64,000 nt of DNA from the NCBI GenBank assembly GCA_002842215.1, contig PHCC01000008.1:124001-188000 (forward strand). The letters run 5' to 3'. Under the pieces are notes generated by a model. That model was not told where the DNA came from. It was given only the letters and a program-made list of their open reading frames with translations, and made no database searches. The translations under genes and the position numbers were made by a program. Of the stretch, positions 56,264-64,000 are shown in pieces. Origin of the DNA: Betaproteobacteria bacterium HGW-Betaproteobacteria-9 (GTDB lineage: Bacteria > Pseudomonadota > Gammaproteobacteria > Burkholderiales > Burkholderiaceae_C). Numbering within the stretch: the stretch's first letter is position 1; every line of letters begins with the position of its first letter.

Positions 56264-57391
56264 TCAGCCGCGGAAGTATCTATTGGGAACGAAGGGCATG
56301 GGCGCGACCTCCATCGGCACGGCCTTGCCGCGCACGATGGCGTTGACGCGGGTGCCGACGGCGGCGTTTGCCGGGCTCACGTAGCCGATGGCCACCGGCT
56401 TGTCGGCCGTGGGGCCGAGCAGGCCGCTGGTGACTTCGCCGATCTTCTGGCCGTCCAGGCTCTGCAGTTCGACGTGTTCACGCACCGGCACACGCTCCAG
56501 CGCGATCAGGCCCACGCGCTTGCGCGTCAGGGCTTCGGTGCCGTCGAGCTGGCCGAGCACGCGGACCGCACCCGGAAAACCGCCGGCGCGCGCGCCACCG
56601 GTGCGGCGCACCTTCTGCACCGCCCAGTTCAGAGCGGCTTCCACCGGGGTTGTGGTGGTGTCGATGTCGTTGCCATAGAGGCAGAGGCCGGCTTCAAGGC
56701 GCAACGAGTTGCGCGCGCCCAGGCCAACGGGCTTGACTTCGGGCTGGGCCAGCAGGGCGCGGGCAAAGGCCTCGGCGCTGGCCGCGGGCAGGGAGATTTC
56801 GCAACCGTCTTCGCCGGTGTAGCCGCTGCGGGTGACGAACAGGTCGGCACCGTTCCAGGTGAATGCGGCCCCGGTCATGAACACCAGCTTTTCCACGCCG
56901 GGCAGCAGGCGCTGCAGCGCGGTCACGGCTTGCGGGCCTTGCAGGGCGAGCAGGGCGCGGTCGAACTGGGGGGTCACGGTGCAGCGGCCGCCGATGCGCT
57001 CGACGATGTGCGCGAGGTCACCGTGTTTGCAGGCGCCGTTGACGATCACGAAGATGTCGTCGCCGCGGTTGACGAACATCAGGTCATCGATGATGCCGCC
57101 CGCGTCGTTCAGCAGCAGGCCGTAGCGCTGCTTGTTCACACCCAGACCGATCACGTCGACGGGCATCAGCGATTCGAAGGCTGCTGCAGCGTCCGGGCCG
57201 GACAGTGTGAGCTGGCCCATGTGCGAGACGTCGAACAGGCCGGCGGCGTTGCGGGTGTGGTGGTGTTCGGCCATCAGGCCGGCGGGGTACTGCACCGGCA
57301 TGCTGTAGCCGGCGAAGGGCACCATGCGGGCGCCGAGTTCCAGGTGCAGGGCATGCAGCGGGGTCTTGAGCAGATCGGAGGGGTCGGACAC
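56264..57391 (-). CDS. gcvT: Aminomethyltransferase, T protein
   Basis: 375 residues from a GTG start at 57391 (SDPSDLLKTPLHALHLELGA is the usual N-terminus). Transfers the methylene to tetrahydrofolate and releases ammonia. Markers: GLFDVSHMGQ, VTRSGYTGEDGCEI, LRLEAGLCLYGNDID. An in-frame ATG at 57463 would add 24 unusual residues. First gene behind a tandem glycine riboswitch. Confidence 0.96.
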   Translation of the reverse strand: MSDPSDLLKTPLHALHLELGARMVPFAGYSMPVQYPAGLMAEHHHTRNAAGLFDVSHMGQLTLSGPDAAAAFESLMPVDVIGLGVNKQRYGLLLNDAGGIIDDLMFVNRGDDIFVIVNGACKHGDLAHIVERIGGRCTVTPQFDRALLALQGPQAVTALQRLLPGVEKLVFMTGAAFTWNGADLFVTRSGYTGEDGCEISLPAASAEAFARALLAQPEVKPVGLGARNSLRLEAGLCLYGNDIDTTTTPVEAALNWAVQKVRRTGGARAGGFPGAVRVLGQLDGTEALTRKRVGLIALERVPVREHVELQSLDGQKIGEVTSGLLGPTADKPVAIGYVSPANAAVGTRVNAIVRGKAVPMEVAPMPFVPNRYFRG

Positions 57392-57474
57392 GGCGGGCTT
57401 TCTGCGGCGCAAACGCGCTCGCTGAGGGGGCAGGCCTCCCAGGGGAGGGTGGACACGGTTCATCCGTGCGCTGC

Positions 57475-57680
57475 CCCGCTGTCCGCTTTACCTGAGAGAT
57501 TCACGCGGGCGATGCCGCGCTTGCTCCTTCGGTGGACCGCCTCGCGGGCGGCCTCTCTCCAGGGGGGTACACCCGCTTTGCAGCCGGTGCTTGCCAGTCC
57601 TTTTGCCTGAGCGTTCAGGACCGTGTTCCGGTCGCCTGCGCCTTCGGCGGCTCCCGGTTCGGGGAGCTCTCTCCTGACCC
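57475..57680 (-). promoter_or_regulatory. Tandem glycine riboswitch in front of gcvTHP
   Basis: Minus strand: aptamer 1 (about 57596-57680) with gtcaggagagagctcc, gccgaaggcgcaggcg, gctcaggcaaaaggac; aptamer 2 (about 57475-57567) with ctggagagaggccgcc, accgaaggagcaagcgc, atctctcaggtaaagcgg. A cctcccaggggagg hairpin (57436-57449) between aptamer 2 and the GTG start may be the platform. Known control point of gcv operons. Confidence 0.95.
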
Positions 57681-57702
57681 GGCGAGTTTAACGGATACGG
57701 AC

Positions 57703-58257
57703 TCAACCCATGGTTTCCAGCAGTTCCACGGGCAGCAGTTTCGCCAGCCGCTCACTGATGCCGTCGGCGCGCGCGCTGCCCGCCAGCGCTTCCACGTCAA
57801 CGATCATCTCGCGGCCCACCGCGAGCATGGCCGCGGCATCGCGCGCCTCGCGCAGCGCAGACCGGTATCGGGCCGCGAGGGCCTTGTCGCGCGGTGCAAA
57901 CAGGCGCTCGCTGAGGTCGAACAGGAACATGCGCGCAGTGGCCAGGGATCGGCTGCCCGTGAACGCATCACCATGCGCGCCGGTGGGGCTGGCCTGGTCC
58001 GGCTCCTGCGGAATTTTCGGCTTCGACCGCACGTCCATCGTTGTGCCCCTGTCTGCCTGCCCTGCGCCGCGTCGCTCCAGATAGCCCTGTGTGAGCAGCA
58101 GATCGACCAGCGGCCGGCCAGCGCCGGTGAACAGGGCCGCCATCTGCGATTCGCTGTGCTGCCCATCGGCCAGCAGCAGAATGGCCCGCTCACGCTGCCC
58201 CAGGGTCCGGTTGCCCGGGCGCAGCTCAAGCCGGCCCTTTTCTGTCTTTCTCAACAT
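57703..58257 (-). CDS. Hypothetical protein, winged-helix-like start
   Basis: 184 residues, not recognised. The first 65 residues (RERAILLLADGQHSESQMAALF, PLVDLLLTQGYLERRG) look like a small winged helix; the second half is helical (LARYRSALREARDAAAMLAVG in part). GGAG 6 bases before ATG 58257. Ends 13 bases before the aptamer 1 side of the gcv leader, so its transcript could run into it on the same strand. Confidence 0.6.
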   Translation of the reverse strand: MLRKTEKGRLELRPGNRTLGQRERAILLLADGQHSESQMAALFTGAGRPLVDLLLTQGYLERRGAGQADRGTTMDVRSKPKIPQEPDQASPTGAHGDAFTGSRSLATARMFLFDLSERLFAPRDKALAARYRSALREARDAAAMLAVGREMIVDVEALAGSARADGISERLAKLLPVELLETMG

Positions 58258-58331
58258 TTTTTGCTCCAACGACAGGCGCCACTCTGCCGACGCTGCATGT
58301 CATTGGTGTGAAACCCGCTGCCAGGCCGGGG

Positions 58332-58982
58332 TCAAATGCTCAGGAATGTGTAGCAGCTGGCTGTCGGATCCCAGCCAATGTGGCGCTGTGCGCGGTGCGC
58401 AGCGGCTTCGATCCTCCGTGCGTTCGGCTCGTCGGTGCTGGCGATCCATTCCAGCGCCGCTTCGCGGCTGCGGCCGAATTGCTGGTGCCGCGCGGTGAGG
58501 CGCTCCAGCCGCAGGGCGGCGTCCACGTGCAGGTACCAGACTTCGTCGAGCAGACCGGCCACCGGTTGCCAGTCGCCTTCGTCGAGCAGCAGGTAGTTGC
58601 CTTCGGTGACGATCAACGGCGTGCGTGCGAACACCGGCAGCGCACCCGCCACCGGTTCTTCGATCTCGCGCCGGAAGTCGGGCGCGTAGACCACCTCGTT
58701 GTCGCGTTGCGCACGCAGGCGGCGCAGCAGGGCGGCATAGCCCGCGGCGTCGAAGGTGTCGGGCGCACCTTTGCGCCCGGCCCGGCCCAGCCGTTCCAGT
58801 TCGGCCTGCGCGAGGTGGAAACCGTCCATCGGGACCGCCTGGGCCTCTTCACCCAGGTGTTGTGCGATCAGGTGGGCGAGCGTGGACTTGCCCGAACCGG
58901 GTGCGCCGACGATGCCGAGCAGGCGGCGCGGGCCGCTGGCCAGGGCTTGAAGGCGCTGTGTCAGGCTGGTATGGAGGTGCAT
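58332..58982 (-). CDS. P-loop nucleoside/sugar kinase-like protein (uridine/pantothenate kinase fold)
   Basis: 216 residues. Walker A GAPGSGKST (26-34, K32), DGFHLAQAELE, the lid region TFDAAGYAALLRRLR, and VTEGNYLLLDEGDWQP. This is the PRK/URK family often annotated as nucleoside or fructose kinase (YggC/FrcK-like). Cytosolic. ATG 58982 by family start. Immediately upstream is the truncated TAXI gene on the same strand. Confidence 0.87.
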   Translation of the reverse strand: MHLHTSLTQRLQALASGPRRLLGIVGAPGSGKSTLAHLIAQHLGEEAQAVPMDGFHLAQAELERLGRAGRKGAPDTFDAAGYAALLRRLRAQRDNEVVYAPDFRREIEEPVAGALPVFARTPLIVTEGNYLLLDEGDWQPVAGLLDEVWYLHVDAALRLERLTARHQQFGRSREAALEWIASTDEPNARRIEAAAHRAQRHIGWDPTASCYTFLSI

Positions 58983-58992
58983 GGGCGAGGTC

Positions 58993-61254
58993 TCAGATCG
59001 CATACATCGCGATCAGTCGCTGGCGGGTCTCGTAGAGATGCTGGCGCAGGGTGTAGCCGCGACCGGCGTAGCGGTTGGGCAACTGCATCTGCGCCACCTG
59101 CCGCTCCAGGGTGTCCAGCCGTTCCAGCAGGGGCTGCAGCGAGACCGGCTTGTGGGCCGGCTGCCGGCTGAGGTCTTCCTCCATGAAGCGCACTTCGCCG
59201 TAGATGTGCTGCAGGGCGGCGTCGACCCGCCAGTCGATGTAGCGGGGTGCGCGCAGCAACAGGGCCACACCGAGCAGGCCCAGGGGCAGCACCGCGTACA
59301 GGAACAGTTCGGCTCTTTGCGCGGTGCCGAAGGGCAGCAGGGTCTCCATCCAGGGACGCTCGCCGCGGGCGTGTTGCAGGGCCACAGGTGAGACCGGGAA
59401 GTCGCTGCCGACGGTGGTGGGGTAGCGACCCGGGGTCTCGAGAAAGCCGCTCATGACGTGCAGTTCACCGGCGACATCAAGCAGCGCGCGCTGCAGTGCG
59501 GGGTGCAGACCGGGCCGGACCAGGAGGTGCGTCAGGGTGACCATGGTGGGCAGGTCTCTGGGCGGCAACTGGCTGCGCAGCTCGATGGAGCCTTGCGGCA
59601 TGACCACGGGCCACAGCCGGCGTTCGCGCGCCGCCAGGGCCCCGGCGCGCTCCATGCCCAGGATGTGCACCCCATTCAGCCGGGCGAGCGCGTTGGCGGT
59701 CTGGGAGTCGCCGGTGGCGACATGGACGACGGCATCCACCCGGCCCTCGGTCAGGGCAGCGAGTGCCGAGTCACCCACCTCGGGCACGAATTCGACCTCG
59801 TCGGGGCGGATGCGCAGGTGGGTCAGGAGGAGATCGGCCGCGATCCGGTTCGATGAGTCCGCCACCGATGTGGCGATGCGCCGGCCCCGCAGCTGGCCCA
59901 TGTCGGCAATGTCTTCGCGGGCGAACACCCAGATGATTTCGTGACCGATCACGGCCAGCGCCTGCACGCCGTCGGCCGGGGTGGGCGTTGCATGGGCGGG
60001 GGCGTACAGACCCTGGGCAAAGGTGACGTCGATCGCGCCGTCGCCCGGTTTCATGTGCTGCAGCGCGTCCTGCGGTCGGGGGTGGGGGACGAGGTCGACG
60101 GCGATGCCCCGGTGTTCCAGGCGGCTGGCGTAGAGCTGGGCGAGCCTCAGGTAGCTGCTCTGTGCCGGACCGGTTCCGATCACCAGCCGCAGCGGCTGTA
60201 AAACGGCCATCACCCGGCGGGCGCTGTTGTTGAGATATTCACGGACACAATCCTCCAGGATGCTCATATCTATCCAGCTGTCACTGCGGCCAACGCCGAT
60301 CCGCTCGCAAAAGGTGCGGATCGCTTCCGGCGTGTAGCCGCGCCGCCTGAGACCGACCAGCGTCGGCATGCGTGGATCATCCCAGCCGCTGACGTCACCA
60401 TCCTGAACAAGCTGCAAAAGCCTTCTTTTACTCATGACCGTATAGGTCAGATTAAGCCGTGCGAACTCGTACTGTTTCGGCGTTGCCGGTACCGGCAGAT
60501 TCTGGAGGAACCAGTCGTAGAGCGGTTTATGGTCTTCAAATTCAAGCGTGCAGATGGAGTGAGTCACCCCTTCGATTGCATCACTCTGTCCATGGGCATA
60601 ATCGTACATCGGGTAGATGCACCAGGCATCGCCGGTGTGCGGGTGAGTGGCACGGAGGATCCGGTACATGACCGGGTCGCGCAGATTGATATTGGGCGCT
60701 GCCATATCGATTTTTGCCCGCAACACCTTGCTAGCGTCCGGAAATTCTCCCGCCTTCATCCGCCGGAAAAGATCGAGATTCTCCTCCGCTATCCGCTGCC
60801 GCCAGGGGCTCTCTTTACCTGGCTCGGTCAAGGTGCCGCGATGGGCGCGGATCTCCTCGGCAGAGAGGTCATCAACGTATGCCTTCCCCTGCTGAATGAG
60901 GTGTTCCGCCCAGTCGTAGAGCTGCTGAAAGTAGTCGGAGGCGTAATACTGATGCTCTCCCCAGTCAAAGCCGAGCCAGCGGACGCTACTCTTGATCGAC
61001 TCGGTATACTCAATATCCTCTTTGGCCGGATTGGTGTCGTCAAAGCGGAGATGGCAGACGCCGCCGAAATCCCGGGCAACCCCGAAATTGAGGCAGATCG
61101 ACTTGGCGTGACCGATATGGAGGTAGCCGTTCGGCTCGGGGGGGAAACGGGTGACTACTGCCTTATGCTTGCCGCTGGCAAGGTCTTCGGCGACGATGTT
61201 CCGGATGAAATTGGCAGGCTGGATCGCCAGGCTCTGTTCGTTACTGCTGGGCAT
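58993..61254 (-). CDS. Chimeric frame: glutaminyl-tRNA synthetase N-part fused to TAXI TRAP solute-binding protein
   Basis: One open frame of 753 codons from ATG 61254 (SD GAGG, 6 bases). Residues 1-350 are GlnRS: HIGH as [12 protein letters not shown], class I core, KMSKS as VMSKRRL, and [13 protein letters not shown]. From about residue 356 the text changes to a TAXI-type TRAP receptor ([44 protein letters not shown]), then a membrane helix and helical tail. The anticodon-binding barrel of GlnRS and the N-terminal membrane anchor of the TAXI protein are both missing. GC and codon use change at the same point. Most likely an assembly joint, not a real protein. Confidence 0.8.
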   Translation of the reverse strand: MPSSNEQSLAIQPANFIRNIVAEDLASGKHKAVVTRFPPEPNGYLHIGHAKSICLNFGVARDFGGVCHLRFDDTNPAKEDIEYTESIKSSVRWLGFDWGEHQYYASDYFQQLYDWAEHLIQQGKAYVDDLSAEEIRAHRGTLTEPGKESPWRQRIAEENLDLFRRMKAGEFPDASKVLRAKIDMAAPNINLRDPVMYRILRATHPHTGDAWCIYPMYDYAHGQSDAIEGVTHSICTLEFEDHKPLYDWFLQNLPVPATPKQYEFARLNLTYTVMSKRRLLQLVQDGDVSGWDDPRMPTLVGLRRRGYTPEAIRTFCERIGVGRSDSWIDMSILEDCVREYLNNSARRVMAVLQPLRLVIGTGPAQSSYLRLAQLYASRLEHRGIAVDLVPHPRPQDALQHMKPGDGAIDVTFAQGLYAPAHATPTPADGVQALAVIGHEIIWVFAREDIADMGQLRGRRIATSVADSSNRIAADLLLTHLRIRPDEVEFVPEVGDSALAALTEGRVDAVVHVATGDSQTANALARLNGVHILGMERAGALAARERRLWPVVMPQGSIELRSQLPPRDLPTMVTLTHLLVRPGLHPALQRALLDVAGELHVMSGFLETPGRYPTTVGSDFPVSPVALQHARGERPWMETLLPFGTAQRAELFLYAVLPLGLLGVALLLRAPRYIDWRVDAALQHIYGEVRFMEEDLSRQPAHKPVSLQPLLERLDTLERQVAQMQLPNRYAGRGYTLRQHLYETRQRLIAMYAI

Positions 61255-61378
61255 ATTAAACCTCAATCAGGATAATTTGTGAAAGCTTGCTGAACAAACG
61301 CAGATAATCGCAGATTTCAGCTGCGGTTTCAATGCAGATTATGGGGGATCAGCTGAAAGCTGCCCGAAGTGAGGAGAT

Positions 61379-62359
61379 TCAGTCTCCCGCCATACAGATC
61401 CGGTTGCGCCCTTCCTGCTTGGCCCGGTACAGCGCCTGATCGGCAGCGGCAATAAGCATTTCAACCGGCATTCCCTCACCAGGCCTGGCGGTCGCAATAC
61501 CGATACTGACGCTCACATGGGGAGAGGCCATTGAACTGCCGTGCTGCAGCTCTGTTCTCTCTACCATCTCTTTCATGGTCATGGCGACAGAGAGAGCCCC
61601 TTCCGGGTCGGTGTCGGGAAGAAGCGCCATAAACTCCTCGCCCCCGTAACGAACCAGCAGGTCAGCGGGACGATGAATCCCTCGCTGTAAGGCCGCCGCT
61701 ACCTTTTTCAGACATTCATCCCCTTTCAGATGGCCATGGGAGTCGTTGTACAGTTTGAAAAAATCAATATCGATCATGATGACACTGAACTCTTTCTGCT
61801 CCCGTATTGCCCGTAACCATTCGCGAGAGAGGAAATCATCGCCGGCATAGCGGTTGGCAACACCTGTCAGCCCGTCACGGGTCGAGCGATAGCGCAGCTC
61901 ACGATTCACCTCTTCCAGCCGCGCCGTCATCTCCAGTAGTTCCCGCTCACGAGCCTTGCGCCTGTCGATCTCCCCTTTAAGCTTCAGCGCCGAACCGATC
62001 CGCACTTTCAGCTCAAGCCGATTAGGTGGCTTGGTCAGATAGTCAATGGCTCCGGCGGCAAAAGCTAACTCCAGGTTATCCAACTGGCCCAGACCACTGA
62101 TGATGATAACCGGCACATCCTGAAACTGCTCGATCTGCTTCAGCTCACGGCACCCCTCGATACCGTTTTTGCCGGGGAGGTGAATATCCAGCAGCACCAG
62201 ATCTACCAGGGTGCAAGTCGGCTTTTCCATGCGGGAGAACATTGCAAAGACCTCCTCCATTGACTCGGCTTGAATGATATTGTCATAGCCGGCCTCATGG
62301 AGCATATCGGTCAGGAAGGTACGGGAGACGGCGGAATCATCGACGATCAATATGTTCAT
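61379..62359 (-). CDS. REC-GGDEF response regulator (diguanylate cyclase)
   Basis: 326 residues: receiver domain 1-125 with the phospho-acceptor D58 in DLVLLDIHLPG and conserved K in YLTKPP; coiled-coil linker 130-160; GGDEF domain 165-322 with active-site RYGGEEF and an upstream RPAD inhibitory I-site five residues before it. Makes cyclic di-GMP when phosphorylated. ATG 62359. Belongs to the low-GC segment. Confidence 0.93.
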   Translation of the reverse strand: MNILIVDDSAVSRTFLTDMLHEAGYDNIIQAESMEEVFAMFSRMEKPTCTLVDLVLLDIHLPGKNGIEGCRELKQIEQFQDVPVIIISGLGQLDNLELAFAAGAIDYLTKPPNRLELKVRIGSALKLKGEIDRRKARERELLEMTARLEEVNRELRYRSTRDGLTGVANRYAGDDFLSREWLRAIREQKEFSVIMIDIDFFKLYNDSHGHLKGDECLKKVAAALQRGIHRPADLLVRYGGEEFMALLPDTDPEGALSVAMTMKEMVERTELQHGSSMASPHVSVSIGIATARPGEGMPVEMLIAAADQALYRAKQEGRNRICMAGD

Positions 62360-62434
62360 GGCCGGCCTCCTCTGCGAAAGAGCTCGCTGCTAAAGTTTAA
62401 CAAGAGACTGTTCATAGGTTGCACAATAAATAAA

Positions 62435-64000
62435 TCACTCCCGGAACTGCAACTGATACAGCCGGCAATAAACACCTTTGGCCGCCATCAACTGGTCATG
62501 GCTCCCCTCTTCGACCTTTTCGCCGCGGTGGATGACCACTATCCGGTCGGCATCGCGAATCGTCGACAGCCGGTGAGCCACGACCAGGGTTGTCCTCCCG
62601 GCCATCAGGGCGCGCAAGCCTTCCTGGATAAGGCTTTCCGCTTCGGAATCAACGCTGGCGGTGGCTTCGTCAAGCACCAGTATTTCAGGATCAAAAGCGA
62701 CTGCCCGGGCGAAAGAGAGCAGCTGCCGTTCTCCGGCTGAAAAGTTGTTGCCCCGTTCACGCACAGTTTCGTCATAGCCACCAGACAGTCTCTCAATGAA
62801 GCGATCCGCACCGACAATCTGTGCTGCCAGCCTGACCCTGCCGCGCGCCTTGTCATCACCAAGACAGATATTCTCGGCAACAGTACCGGTAAAGAGATAA
62901 GGATCCTGTAGCACAATGCCGATCCTTTGCCGTAACTGCTGTAGGGGAATCTGCCGCAGATCGCTGCCATCGAGTTCGATGCTCCCCAGATTGACATCAT
63001 ACAGCCGCGACAGGAGGCGGGTAACCGTTGTCTTGCCGCCTCCGGTTTCACCGACCAGGGCGACTTTCTCACCCCGCTGCAGCTGCAGGCTGAACTTTTT
63101 CAGCACAAAGTCTTCTTCCTTGTAGGCGAAGCTGACGTCTCGAAACCGAATAAACGGCAGAACCCCCTCACCCGGTCTTCGACCACCCTCTCCCTCATGG
63201 AGAGGGATATCAGAAGCTGCTTCCGGCAAAATTTCCTTGCAGTCAAGCAGATTGAAAAGCCGTTCCAACGCTGCCATTGCCCCCTGCATGACGGAGTATT
63301 TCGCGGAGAGATCGCGGATCGGTGCAAAAAACTTCTCGATATACTGAATAAAGGCAACCAGAGCGCCAAAAGTGAGAACTCCGCTGAGAATCTCACCGGA
63401 GCCGTACCAGACGAGCAGGCCGACCGCAACTGATGAGAGCGCCTCGACAGTAGCATAGAGAGAGGCATCCCAGGTTATGACCGGCATATTGGCGTCACGG
63501 TAGGCGGCGTTAAGCCGTGAAAACTCGGCATGTTCAAGCTTCTGCCGGTTGAACAGCTGGATAAGGGCAATGCCACTGATGCTTTCGCTCAGGAATATAT
63601 TGAGATCCGCCAGTTTTGAGCGTACCTGGCGAAAGGCAGCCCGCATTTTTCCCCGGAACCTGAAAGCGATCCAGAACAGTAGCGGCAGAACGGCAAAGAT
63701 CACCAGAGAGAGCTGCAGGTTCATCCAGAGCATGACGCCGATGATCCCGGCGAGCAGCATTACGTCACCGACAACGGTAATGATACCGGCAGCGAACATC
63801 TCCCCCAGCACCTCGACGTCGTTGGTAAGACGCGTTACCAGACTGCCGGTGGGAGTTCTATCAAAAAACGAGGTAGAGAGACGCTGCACATGAGTGAAGA
63901 GCTCCAGGCGTATATCCTGCATAATCCGCTGGCCGAGGAACTGCAGCAGCCATACTTCAAAGAAAGAGAGAAGTGATTCGGCCAGGATAAGGAGCAGAAA
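62435..64000 (-). CDS. ABC exporter, permease-ATPase fusion, 5' end outside window
   Basis: At least 521 residues, frame open to the window edge (FEVWLLQFLGQRIMQDIRLELF). Type IV exporter: membrane domain, then ATPase with Walker A GETGGGKTT, Q-loop LQDPYLF, signature FSAGERQ, Walker B ILVLDEAT and H-loop VVAHRL. Lipid, peptide or drug export. A repeat-derived peptide (LHEGEGGRRPGEG) sits in the linker between the two domains. Confidence 0.92.
   Translation of the reverse strand, partial: FLLLILAESLLSFFEVWLLQFLGQRIMQDIRLELFTHVQRLSTSFFDRTPTGSLVTRLTNDVEVLGEMFAAGIITVVGDVMLLAGIIGVMLWMNLQLSLVIFAVLPLLFWIAFRFRGKMRAAFRQVRSKLADLNIFLSESISGIALIQLFNRQKLEHAEFSRLNAAYRDANMPVITWDASLYATVEALSSVAVGLLVWYGSGEILSGVLTFGALVAFIQYIEKFFAPIRDLSAKYSVMQGAMAALERLFNLLDCKEILPEAASDIPLHEGEGGRRPGEGVLPFIRFRDVSFAYKEEDFVLKKFSLQLQRGEKVALVGETGGGKTTVTRLLSRLYDVNLGSIELDGSDLRQIPLQQLRQRIGIVLQDPYLFTGTVAENICLGDDKARGRVRLAAQIVGADRFIERLSGGYDETVRERGNNFSAGERQLLSFARAVAFDPEILVLDEATASVDSEAESLIQEGLRALMAGRTTLVVAHRLSTIRDADRIVVIHRGEKVEEGSHDQLMAAKGVYCRLYQLQFRE

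Larger units (their letters stand above)
60190..64000. other. Foreign-looking segment, deltaproteobacterial type
   Basis: From about 60.2 kb to the end GC falls to roughly half by eye, codons with third-position A/T become common, and gene types (two-domain REC-GGDEF, MsbA-like ABC exporter, GlnRS of the Geobacter kind) differ from the betaproteobacterial part. A cctctccctcatggagaggga repeat appears here but not in the first 60 kb in that form. Either a wrongly joined contig or a recent transfer. Confidence 0.75.

Noticed and set aside
58993..61254. A genuine bifunctional tRNA synthetase-receptor protein
   Set aside because: Both halves are incomplete, cellular locations conflict (cytosol versus membrane/periplasm), and composition changes at the joint.
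63549..63893. Plus-strand open frame in the last kilobase
   Set aside because: Antisense to the ABC exporter membrane domain, no coding signature.

Overview
The first ~60.2 kb look like a high-GC betaproteobacterium of the Comamonadaceae (Hydrogenophaga/Acidovorax-like). Reasons are the mix of intracellular PHB depolymerase, Bug-type solute-binding protein, Burkholderiales-type porin, NAD-type isocitrate dehydrogenase, glycine-riboswitch-controlled gcvTHP, and dispersed GC-rich palindromes just after stop codons. The last ~3.8 kb have visibly lower GC and deltaproteobacterial (Geobacter-like) gene types. The two parts meet inside one reading frame near 60.2 kb, which fuses the catalytic domain of glutaminyl-tRNA synthetase to a TAXI-family solute-binding protein. 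An assembly chimera is the simplest explanation.

Layout. 1-13 kb: metY (partial), CBS protein, phaZ, GST, cupin, secreted subtilase, aroC-MFS, two gene remnants, pirin, azoreductase with a divergent LysR regulator, YebC. 13-22 kb: LysE exporter with divergent Lrp regulator, DUF3047 lipoprotein, a stray flagellar rod-like protein, glyoxalase, a DUF998 remnant, NAD-isocitrate dehydrogenase, YjdM, and a four-gene operon (YoaK, 125-aa unknown, spermidine-synthase-like, SulP) joined by three ATGA overlaps. 22-27 kb: ribbon-helix-helix protein, then a shikimate/quinate-type cluster (TetR, aroQ, shikimate dehydrogenase paralogue, EamA exporter) facing a porin broken by an in-frame TAG. 27-33 kb: an HTH/zinc-ribbon/J-domain protein, transporters, GST, and an eroded stretch with a reductase remnant, a low-GC VOC gene beside an attC-like palindrome, a C-terminally truncated PaiB-like gene and a deleted LysE gene. 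33-41 kb: USP plus SulP transporter with a structured leader, NYN-domain protein, and a TetR-controlled redox cluster (quinone oxidoreductase, SDR, old yellow enzyme, alpha/beta hydrolase) with three copies of a 14-bp operator. 41-46 kb: RhtA-like exporter, aroE, DsbA-family protein, GST, a radical SAM protein carrying a repeat-derived insertion.

46-58 kb is a glycine/serine module. One tandem glycine riboswitch precedes dadA-sdaA and another precedes gcvT-gcvH-gcvP. Between them lie an M20 amidohydrolase and a Bug solute-binding protein with a divergent LysR regulator. Glycine can thus switch on both the cleavage system and an amino-acid oxidation/serine deamination branch. 58-60.2 kb has an unknown protein, a P-loop kinase and the truncated TAXI gene. 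60.2-64 kb is the foreign segment: glnS 5' part, a GGDEF response regulator, and an ABC exporter running off the end.

No rRNA, tRNA, CRISPR array or intact insertion sequence was seen.
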